Below, one piece after another: positions 6,632 to 12,943 of a stretch of 16,099 nt of DNA (within the stretch, counting starts at the first letter, position 1; each line of letters opens with the position of its first letter). The stretch is from CAZQHK01 sp964593455. Its GTDB lineage: Bacteria > Muiribacteriota > CAYSPT01. The notes under the pieces are model-generated. The model did not search any database. It had not been told where the DNA came from and saw nothing but the letters and a program-made list of their open reading frames with translations. The translations under genes and the position numbers were made by a program. The stretch spans positions 1 through 16,099 of the forward strand of contig CAZQHK010000058.1 in assembly GCA_964593455.1 (NCBI GenBank). Direction: 5' to 3'.

Positions 6632-8182
6632 GTGGCAGCGTGCTTGTGGATCGTGATTTCCGCCGCCCTGGCGGTGTCCTTCAAGTATCTCGTGTATCCT
6701 AAGATCAAGGGAAAACTGGTAGGTGAAACGAGCTCCGAAAGCCAGTATAGACAGGAGATCAAGATTGCCGCCGACTCGTTCTCCGGTTACTGTTTCCTTC
6801 GCTCGGACGCCCTTCAGAAACTGTTCAAACCGGCGGGGATCAAGATCACCGTTGTGGACGACCAGGCCAACTACGAAGAGCGGACTCGCGTACTGATGTC
6901 GAATAAAGTGCAGATGGCCGTTTATCCGCTCGACGCCTTGATTAAAACCGGTACCATGATCGGTGATTTCCCGGGTACGGTAGTGATGGTCATCGACGAA
7001 ACAAAAGGCGCCGACGCCATCGTATCATACAAAAGCGCGGTGGCCAGCCTGGAAGATCTCAACGATTCCAAGGCACGGTTCGTGTTTACGCCTGACTCAC
7101 CCAGCGAGTTTTTGGCCCGGATCGTTATTGCCCACTTCAACCTGCCGGACCTGCCGAAAAAATGGTGGATAGAAGCGGCCGGTGCCGAGGACGTCTACGA
7201 CCAGTTCCGCAAAGCGGACGAAACCAAGCTGAGAGCGTACGCCCTGTGGGAGCCATATGTGACCAAAGCGCTGGAGAAAGAGGGGGCTCACGTGCTGCTT
7301 GACAGCTCCAAGCTCCAGGGATACATCGTGGATGTGTTGGTGGTCCAGCGTGAGTTTCTCAAGAACAACACGGACCTGGTCAAGACGGTCGTGCAAAATT
7401 ACATGAAGGTGGCGTACCGGTACTCACAGAATGAAGATGATATGGTCAAGCTCATCGTGGACGACGCGAAAAAGACCGGTTCGGAACGTCTTAACAAGAA
7501 GCAGGCCAAGAAGATCATTCAGGGAATACAGTGGAAAAATACCCTGGAGAACTTTGCTCACTTCGGACTCCTATCCACGCAGGACTCCCACGGTCTCCAG
7601 CACATAGAAGATATCATCCTGAATATCGCCAACGTGCTGAATAATACAGGGGCCATGGATACCAATCCGCTCATCGGGAAGGCAAATATCCTGTACTACG
7701 ACACCACCCTCAAGGAAATACAGGCCGATAATTTCCATCCCGCCAGGAAGCTGGACATTATCAAAGGGGTCGGACCCGCCTTGCCTGATCTCAACCGGGT
7801 GAGGGGGAAAACCGAGCTGGCCCGGTTAAGCGATGAGCAGTGGAACAGCCTGGTGGCCGTGGGCCGGATGAACGTCAAACCCATCAGCTTCGGCCGGGGC
7901 ACGGCCCGGCTCAACATCCACAGCCAGCGCGAGCTGGCCCGCCTGGCCCAACACCTCAAAGCCTGGCCGCAGTACTACCTGCTGGTCATCGGGCACGCGC
8001 GGGCTGAAGGCGATGTCGAGGCGAATACCGTCCTGTCCAACCAGCGGGCGCGGATGGCGGCCGACTCCCTGGTCGGGCAGGGGATCGGCAGCACCAGGAT
8101 CAGAGCCAAAGCCGCCAGACCGTCAGGACGTGGAGGGGCCGCCCAGTCGGTTTCTTTCATTGTGGGACAACTGCCGTACTAG
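6632..8182 (+). CDS. Membrane-anchored ABC substrate-binding protein fused to OmpA-like domain (fusion 2)
   Basis: This is a protein of about 516 residues. A hydrophobic N-terminus (ACLWIVISAALAVSF) without a clear cleavage site suggests a signal anchor. An NMT1/TauA-like binding domain spans about 40-330 (KIAADSFSGYCFLR, YEERTRVLMSNKVQMAVYPLDAL, ALWEPYVTKALE, LQGYIVDVLVVQREFL). An OmpA-like domain runs from about 418 to the end (ISFGRGTARL, VIGHARAEGD, LSNQRARMAADSL). The Asp that contacts diaminopimelate is replaced by Arg (GHAR, about 457) while the second Arg (about 472) remains, so peptidoglycan binding may be altered or lost. The start is uncertain. GTG 6632 has only a weak AAGGAT site. 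The frame stays open back to 6596, and a CTG at 6602 has a better-placed AGGTG and would add the charged N-terminus LSERSVKG. It is clearly diverged from fusion 1, so not a recent duplicate. Confidence 0.82.
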   Translation: MAACLWIVISAALAVSFKYLVYPKIKGKLVGETSSESQYRQEIKIAADSFSGYCFLRSDALQKLFKPAGIKITVVDDQANYEERTRVLMSNKVQMAVYPLDALIKTGTMIGDFPGTVVMVIDETKGADAIVSYKSAVASLEDLNDSKARFVFTPDSPSEFLARIVIAHFNLPDLPKKWWIEAAGAEDVYDQFRKADETKLRAYALWEPYVTKALEKEGAHVLLDSSKLQGYIVDVLVVQREFLKNNTDLVKTVVQNYMKVAYRYSQNEDDMVKLIVDDAKKTGSERLNKKQAKKIIQGIQWKNTLENFAHFGLLSTQDSHGLQHIEDIILNIANVLNNTGAMDTNPLIGKANILYYDTTLKEIQADNFHPARKLDIIKGVGPALPDLNRVRGKTELARLSDEQWNSLVAVGRMNVKPISFGRGTARLNIHSQRELARLAQHLKAWPQYYLLVIGHARAEGDVEANTVLSNQRARMAADSLVGQGIGSTRIRAKAARPSGRGGAAQSVSFIVGQLPY

Positions 8183-8241
8183 CCCCGGCGCCATTGACGG
8201 TGCATGATACAATCCGGAAGAGATACGAAAAGGACAGGGAC

Positions 8242-9054
8242 ATGTTGCAGGATCAAGCCGAGTTTAGAAAAAGATTGCTTCTCCACCTGCTTTCGAAGCC
8301 CGGTACCCTTTTTCCCTTCGTGACCGGTGTCACCGTGCTTCTGGGAACCTGGGCCGTTGGACCACTTGCTGCCGGTATACCGGTGTTTGCAGCCCTGTGT
8401 TGTATCCTTGGATCAGCTGGAACTTTTCTGACCAACCTGGTATTGGGAAACGAGAAAGCCGCAAAAAAAGTACTGGAAGAGATCCGGGACGAAGCACGTC
8501 AAACCCGGGAAAAGGAGCTCGATGAGCTGGAGAAAAACCTCATCAGGGACGGCGATCCCAGAACAGAACAGTATCTCCACGATCTAAGGACGCTTACCGC
8601 CCGGTTGATCGAGGAGAACTCTTCTTTAATGCATTCGAACGTCGATGTCTACACCGCGCTGGAAGTGGTGGCCAAGGTGGAAGAACTGTTCAACCTGAGC
8701 GTTCAGGCCATTGCCAAAACACTTAAGTTATGGGACACTGCTGATGCGATCAGTTCACAGGAAGCCAGAATACCGATTCTTGAGGAACGGGAACGGCTTA
8801 TTCAGGACGTGAAGAAGAGTATTGAAAAACTCGGCACCATCCTGGTGGACGTACAGAAGATCGACATAGACCAAGGGGAAAATTTCAATCTCGCACAGCT
8901 AAGACAGGATCTGGACAGGTCCATACACATTGCCCGTGAAGCCCGGTTGAAGGTTAACGAATGGGAAAAACGGTTTGAAGCACGGGGAACGAGTATCGAA
9001 AACGATGAAGTTGACACGGAGCCTCATAGCATGGTCGAACCTGAACGAGAGTAA
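8242..9054 (+). CDS. Two-TM membrane protein with long cytoplasmic coiled coil
   Basis: This 270-residue protein has two adjacent hydrophobic helices (about residues 24-47 and 50-70; FPFVTGVTVLLGTWAVGP and VFAALCCILGSAGTFL) forming a hairpin. Charged helices follow for the rest of the chain (KAAKKVLEEIRDEARQTREK, EERERLIQDVKKSIEKL) with strong coiled-coil character, and then an acidic tail ending EPERE. It should sit in the inner membrane with the coiled coil in the cytoplasm. The layout recalls XpaC-like proteins (annotated as '5-bromo-4-chloroindolyl phosphate hydrolysis' proteins), but I see no motif that proves this. ATG 8242 has an AAAAGGA site about 7 bases upstream; the TTG at 8194 and GTG at 8200 have none. 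It precedes the PspA-like gene, which also ends in an acidic, Pro-Glu-rich tail, so the two may form a membrane scaffold together. Confidence 0.7.
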   Translation: MLQDQAEFRKRLLLHLLSKPGTLFPFVTGVTVLLGTWAVGPLAAGIPVFAALCCILGSAGTFLTNLVLGNEKAAKKVLEEIRDEARQTREKELDELEKNLIRDGDPRTEQYLHDLRTLTARLIEENSSLMHSNVDVYTALEVVAKVEELFNLSVQAIAKTLKLWDTADAISSQEARIPILEERERLIQDVKKSIEKLGTILVDVQKIDIDQGENFNLAQLRQDLDRSIHIAREARLKVNEWEKRFEARGTSIENDEVDTEPHSMVEPERE

Positions 9055-9098
9055 GCTGTAAGGAAAACAGAAGGAGTTCGCGGAAAGGAGAATACGTT

Positions 9099-9926
9099 AT
9101 GTTTCGAGCTATCGGCAGATGGTTCAAAGCGGTCATGTATCTCGTCACGGGCCGGCTCGACGCTGCCCGGCGGGTCCTGGACACCGACCCCCACGTGGTG
9201 CGGGCCAAGTACGATGAAATCGTGCGCGACAAGGTCTCACGTATCCAACAGTACAAGAAGGCTGTGTCCGCGTTGATCGCTCAGCAGGAGAAAAAGACGG
9301 GTAAGGTCAAGAACCTCACCAAGGAGGTGGAAAAACTGGAGCGCCTCAAAGCCGGCGCTCTGGCCATGGCCAAGGAGCGGGTCAAAACGCTTCAGGATCA
9401 GGGCACGTCCAAGGAAGAGGTCCAGAGCGACGAGGATTACCTGAAGTGCAACAGCGCCTTCAACGATTTCTCGTCCACCGTCAACGAGAAGCAGGTCAGG
9501 ATAGACGAACTGGAAGCGGACATCAATGGGTATGGCGGCCGGATCAAGGAGCACAAGATCCAGCTTCAGGAGCTCCTGAGAGACCTGGAAAACATCCGCT
9601 CGGAAGCGGCTGATGCCGTGGCCGACATGATCACCGCCAGCCAGGAGAAGGAAATAGCCGACACTATTGCCGGTATAGCCGAAGATGGAACGGCAGAGGA
9701 ACTCCAGAGGATGCGGGAGCTGCGGCAGGAGGTCAAGGCGGAAGCCAGAATTTCAAAAGAGCTGGCTGGCTCCGAAGCCAAGGCCCAGGAAGCGGAGTTT
9801 CTCGAGTACGCCCGCACAACCACCTCCAGCTCCGAGTTCGACGCACTGATCGGCCTGGAAGACAAACCGGCCGAGACCGCTGATCCGGCGGAACCGGAGA
9901 CGGAACCGCGGCTTCCGGAAGAATAG
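9099..9926 (+). CDS. PspA/IM30-like coiled-coil protein
   Basis: This 275-residue, almost fully helical protein opens with a short amphipathic segment (FRAIGRWFKAVMYLV), like the membrane-binding helix of PspA/Vipp1. Long charged heptad-like helices cover about 50-240, including repeated Lys/Glu-rich stretches (KVKNLTKEVEKLERLKAG, KQVRIDELEADINGYGGRIKEHKIQLQELL). The chain ends in FDALIGLEDKP and an acidic Pro/Glu tail. PspA/Vipp1 proteins belong to the ESCRT-III superfamily; they coat and reshape or protect the inner membrane. The protein is longer than E. coli PspA (about 222 residues), and coiled coils resemble each other easily, so this is a likely but not certain family call. A GGAAAGGAG site precedes the ATG. 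It follows the two-TM coiled-coil gene by 44 bases. Confidence 0.65.
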   Translation: MFRAIGRWFKAVMYLVTGRLDAARRVLDTDPHVVRAKYDEIVRDKVSRIQQYKKAVSALIAQQEKKTGKVKNLTKEVEKLERLKAGALAMAKERVKTLQDQGTSKEEVQSDEDYLKCNSAFNDFSSTVNEKQVRIDELEADINGYGGRIKEHKIQLQELLRDLENIRSEAADAVADMITASQEKEIADTIAGIAEDGTAEELQRMRELRQEVKAEARISKELAGSEAKAQEAEFLEYARTTTSSSEFDALIGLEDKPAETADPAEPETEPRLPEE

Positions 9927-9962
9927 GTAGCCGGCAGTATCGTAATTTGGGTGATGAATCAT

Positions 9963-9981
9963 GGTTGACGCCGGCTCAACC
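9963..9981 (+). other. Perfect 6-bp hairpin in the widest operon gap, overlapping a 15-codon mini-ORF
   Basis: GGTTGA (9963-9968) and TCAACC (9976-9981) pair perfectly around a seven-base loop. No T-run follows, so it is not an intrinsic terminator. It lies in the 99-base gap between the PspA-like gene and the third binding protein. An ATG at 9961 opens a 15-codon frame ending at TAA 10006-10008. It could be an mRNA processing or stability element, or chance. Confidence 0.3.
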
Positions 9982-10025
9982 GGAGACGGCATCTGTGCAA
10001 AAAGGTAAAAAAGGAAGAGGAGAAG

Positions 10026-11135
10026 ATGAGCATGAAATTCGTGAAAGGTTTGATTGTGGTTGCTGTTGTTCTGGCAATTTGTGCGGCTGTGCCGGAAGTC
10101 CGGGCAGAGGCTCTGCCCACCTTTTCACTGGCCTGGAGTGAGTACCCATCCTGGAGTGCTTTCGGTGTCGCTCACGAGGTCAAGTTGATCAACGGTAAAA
10201 AAGGTAAGCTCGGTCCCATCGAGAAGAAGTGGGGCGTGGACATCGTGTTGAAAGAGGCCGAGTACGATCCCTGTCTCATGATGTACGGGGCGGGTCAGGT
10301 CGATGCCGTCTGTATCACCAACATGGACGTCCTGCCTCCCAGCCTGGGAATTCAGTCGGTGGCTATCCTGCCTACCTCCACCAGTTATGGCGCCGACGCC
10401 TGTATCGTGACCAGTGGCATTACCGCCGCCCGGCAGCTTCGCGGACGGAAGGTCTACGGGCTGGCCAAAACGGTGTCGGAGTATTGTTTCGTCCGTAACC
10501 TGGAGATACAGGGCGAATCGGAAAAAGACCACGTTTTCACCAATATGGATCCGGGCGCTGCCGCAATGGCCATGCAGCAGCGGCAGAAGGGGTACGATGC
10601 TGTCGTGGTGTGGAATCCGTTTGTCCTCTCGACGCTCAACAAACGCAAAGACACGCACGTTCTGTTCGATTCCACCACTATTCCCGGTGAGATCATCGAC
10701 ATGGTGGTAGCGTCTCAGAAAAGCCTGGACAAACCGGGAGGCAAAGCGTTTGCCTGCGCGGTCATCGACGCATTTTACACTCTCAATCGCCGCATGGCCG
10801 ACCCGGCCACCAGGGACGACACCCTTATCGCCCTGGGCGAAAAGTTTTCCCACCTGGACCTGCAGTCTATGCGCAAGGTAGTGCAGCAGACCAAGTTCTA
10901 CAGCGGCCCTGAAATGGCCCTCTCCCTCTTCGCGCAGTGTAATAGTTTTCCGGGAGATGAGGTAAAGGGTGACCAGGTACTGAAGGACATCATGGTCACG
11001 GTGGTGGATTTCTGCGTGGCCCATGAAATAGTCGGGGAGAAGCCGGTCATCGGTTACGGTTCGAAATCGGCCGCCCCGGCGGCGGCCCTGCGGTTTGATC
11101 CGGGCTATATCCTTGAGGTAATGAAAAGTAAGTAA
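10026..11135 (+). CDS. ABC transporter substrate-binding protein, NitT/TauT class (urea-carboxylase-region-like)
   Basis: This 369-residue exported protein has a signal peptide (about residues 1-28, KFVKGLIVVAVVLAICAAV, cleavage after VRA) and a single type II binding fold. The stretch FSLAWSEYPSWSAFGVAHE, the IEKKWGVDIVLKEAEYDPCLMMYGAGQVDA segment and VCITNMDVL match the binding proteins found in urea (guanidine) carboxylase gene regions, where the corresponding text is an aromatic/Trp opening, a 'KKWA..YGI' block and 'TNMDAL'. It lacks the OmpA domain of the other two binding proteins and sits directly before the permease gene, so it is the most likely delivery protein for this importer. 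The ligand is not known; with no carboxylase here, urea or guanidine should not be assumed. AAGGAAG lies about 8 bases before ATG 10026; ATG 10032 is an alternative start. Confidence 0.87.
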   Translation: MSMKFVKGLIVVAVVLAICAAVPEVRAEALPTFSLAWSEYPSWSAFGVAHEVKLINGKKGKLGPIEKKWGVDIVLKEAEYDPCLMMYGAGQVDAVCITNMDVLPPSLGIQSVAILPTSTSYGADACIVTSGITAARQLRGRKVYGLAKTVSEYCFVRNLEIQGESEKDHVFTNMDPGAAAMAMQQRQKGYDAVVVWNPFVLSTLNKRKDTHVLFDSTTIPGEIIDMVVASQKSLDKPGGKAFACAVIDAFYTLNRRMADPATRDDTLIALGEKFSHLDLQSMRKVVQQTKFYSGPEMALSLFAQCNSFPGDEVKGDQVLKDIMVTVVDFCVAHEIVGEKPVIGYGSKSAAPAAALRFDPGYILEVMKSK

Positions 11136-11149
11136 GAGGGACACAGATC

Positions 11150-11965
11150 GTGGGGATGATCAGACAACCAATCAAGAAAAAATGGCATTTCATCCTGGGT
11201 GCTCTGTCCATCCTCCTCATGGTGGTCTCGTACACCGTTATCTCCCATTGGCAGCACGAGAAGAACCCGAACGACACCACCATTCCCACCTGGAGTCAGA
11301 TCAAAGGTGGTGTGGAGACGGCTTTCCAGGTAAACCGCCGCTCCGGTGAGCGCTGGATTCTGGTAGACTCCATCGCCACCCTTGAACGGCTTTTGCTGGG
11401 CCTGTTCTTCGGTGTCGCGGGCGCCCTGGTGTTCGGGCTCCTCATGGGGTGCCTGGCGGTCATGGAGTCGTTCTTCATCCCTCCGCTGACCATCCTGGCT
11501 CTGATACCTCCCACGGCCGCTTTGGCGGTGTACTTTGTCCTGGTAGGAACAGATATAGAGATGTATGTCACCATGATAGCGCTGGGTATCGGCGCCACTA
11601 TGGCCAGGACGATCTACCTGGCCGTCAAGGATGTCCCCCACGACCTGTTGTACAAGGCCTATACACTCGGTGCTTCCGAGTGCGAAGTGGTGTGGAACGT
11701 CATCTTCAGGCACATCCTGCCGAAGTTTCTCGACACCATACGCCTTCACATCCCCCCGGCCATGATTTTCCTGATCGCCGCGGAGATGGTGTGCGGCGAT
11801 GTCGGATTCGGGTATCGGATCAGGCTTCAGTCGCGGCTTTTGAACATGAGCGTGGTGTACCCCTACCTGGCCTTGCTGGCGGCCTACGGATTCACCATGG
11901 ATTTCGGTCTCAGGAAGCTCCAGCAGTTCGCCTGTCCCTGGCATGTCCCGGAAGGGAGGCGGTGA
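11150..11965 (+). CDS. ABC transporter permease (NitT/TauT class)
   Basis: This 271-residue inner-membrane protein has an N-terminal helix (about residues 12-30, FILGALSILLMVVSYTVIS), a periplasmic segment, and then about five more membrane segments in the binding-protein-dependent permease domain (LLLGLFFGVAGALVFGLL, LTILALIPPTAALAVYFV, MIFLIAAEMV, YLALLAAYGF). The conserved cytoplasmic coupling loop is seen as KAYTLGASECEVVWNVIFRHILP (an EAA-type loop, LGAS...LP), which docks on the ATPase. Only one permease gene is present, so it should act as a homodimer. GTG 11150 has an AAGAGGG site 9 bases upstream; ATG 11156 is an alternative. The stop codon is 3 bases before the ATPase start, which suggests coupled translation. 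Confidence 0.92.
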   Translation: MGMIRQPIKKKWHFILGALSILLMVVSYTVISHWQHEKNPNDTTIPTWSQIKGGVETAFQVNRRSGERWILVDSIATLERLLLGLFFGVAGALVFGLLMGCLAVMESFFIPPLTILALIPPTAALAVYFVLVGTDIEMYVTMIALGIGATMARTIYLAVKDVPHDLLYKAYTLGASECEVVWNVIFRHILPKFLDTIRLHIPPAMIFLIAAEMVCGDVGFGYRIRLQSRLLNMSVVYPYLALLAAYGFTMDFGLRKLQQFACPWHVPEGRR

Positions 11966-11968
11966 CCG

Positions 11969-12943
11969 ATGGAGGAACGTTTCGTCCTGGAGTGCAGGGG
12001 TGTCAGGCACTGGTTCGGTGACCGGCGGCGTAATACGCGGAAGAACGTCCTGTACGATATCAACCTGAAGATCATTCCCGGTGAAATCGTGTCCCTGGTG
12101 GGACCGAGCGGATGCGGGAAGAGTACGCTGCTTCGAGCTATCGTCGGAACACATCCTCCCCGGGAAGGTAACGTGCTGATCTATCCCAAGGAACGGCCCG
12201 ACCGGGAAGAGGTGGTGAGCAGCCCCAGCCGGAAGATAGGTATCGTCTACCAGCGCTACTCGTTGTTCCCGTTTCTGACCGCCCTGAAGAACGTGGCCAT
12301 CGGCCCGTTGCTCGATCAGACCAGTATTCCTTTCCGCTTGTTCAAGCCCTTTTCCTGGCGGAAGATCCGCAAGGAACATTTACAGGAAGCTAAAGAGCTG
12401 CTTGAAAAGATCGGGCTGGGCGACGCCATTAATCAGTACCCCAGCCAGATGTCCGGCGGCATGTGTCAGCGGGTGGCTATCGCCCAGGCGCTGATCATGA
12501 AGCCGGAGGTACTGTTGTTGGATGAGCCGTTCGGAGCGCTTGACGAAGCGACCAGGGAGGAGCTTCAGAAAATGCTGCTCACATTGTACCTGGAGAATCT
12601 CGAAGCCCGGCGGGACGGTAAACGTTGTCCTTACACGGTCCTGATCGTCACTCACGAGCTTAACGAGGCGATCTATGTTGGGGATCGGGTAGTAGGCTTG
12701 TCGCAGTACTGGAACTGGAAGGAAAAAGACCACCAGGAGTTTCCCGGCGCCACCATCATCTACGACCGGGTGGCTCCTGTCTACGGGCCGGACCAGGAAA
12801 GGAATTTCGGGGAGTTTTTCAAGCAACGAAATGAGATCAGGAAAGTGGTGTTCGAACCGACGTTCTGCCAGGACGCCGAGCAGTTCAAGACCTTCTGGCA
12901 GCAGGTGAAAGACGGAAAAGGAGAAGGCGTACTCAATGCCTAA
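11969..12943 (+). CDS. ABC transporter ATP-binding protein (NitT/TauT class, long form)
   Basis: This 324-residue ATPase would drive the permease encoded just upstream. It has Walker A GPSGCGKST (residues 45-53), Q-loop VYQRYSLFPFLTALKN, signature MSGGMCQR (about 161-168, with Met in place of the usual Gln), Walker B LLLDEPFGALD (D185, E186) and the H-loop His (about H229). It is longer than the usual 250-270. About 20 extra residues lie before the signature (around SIPFRLFKPFSWRKIRK), about 10 lie between Walker B and the H-loop, and there is a C-terminal extension with GATIIYDRVAPVY and FFKQRNEIRKVVFEP. From memory the extension resembles ATPases of urea-carboxylase-region importers, which agrees with the binding protein. 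The 3' end overlaps the AAA gene by 8 bases. Confidence 0.92.
   Translation: MEERFVLECRGVRHWFGDRRRNTRKNVLYDINLKIIPGEIVSLVGPSGCGKSTLLRAIVGTHPPREGNVLIYPKERPDREEVVSSPSRKIGIVYQRYSLFPFLTALKNVAIGPLLDQTSIPFRLFKPFSWRKIRKEHLQEAKELLEKIGLGDAINQYPSQMSGGMCQRVAIAQALIMKPEVLLLDEPFGALDEATREELQKMLLTLYLENLEARRDGKRCPYTVLIVTHELNEAIYVGDRVVGLSQYWNWKEKDHQEFPGATIIYDRVAPVYGPDQERNFGEFFKQRNEIRKVVFEPTFCQDAEQFKTFWQQVKDGKGEGVLNA

Noticed and set aside
5556..9926. Tellurite-resistance (Ter) or MoxR/VWA chaperone system
   Set aside because: The VWA protein is exported while the AAA protein is cytoplasmic and Ycf46-like, not MoxR. No TerD, TerC or TelA motifs were found, so the usual VWA/AAA pairing does not apply.
10125..11144. 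Minus-strand open frame (339 codons) across the third binding protein
   Set aside because: Antisense to a convincing binding protein with signal peptide; the reverse product has no domain motifs and is rich in Arg, His and Gly.
11105..12379. Long minus-strand open frame (424 codons) across the permease and ATPase genes
   Set aside because: The plus strand here encodes clear permease coupling-loop and ABC ATPase motifs. The reverse product is low-complexity, rich in His, Gln, Asp and Arg, with no ribosome site; it is a shadow of GC-rich codon usage.
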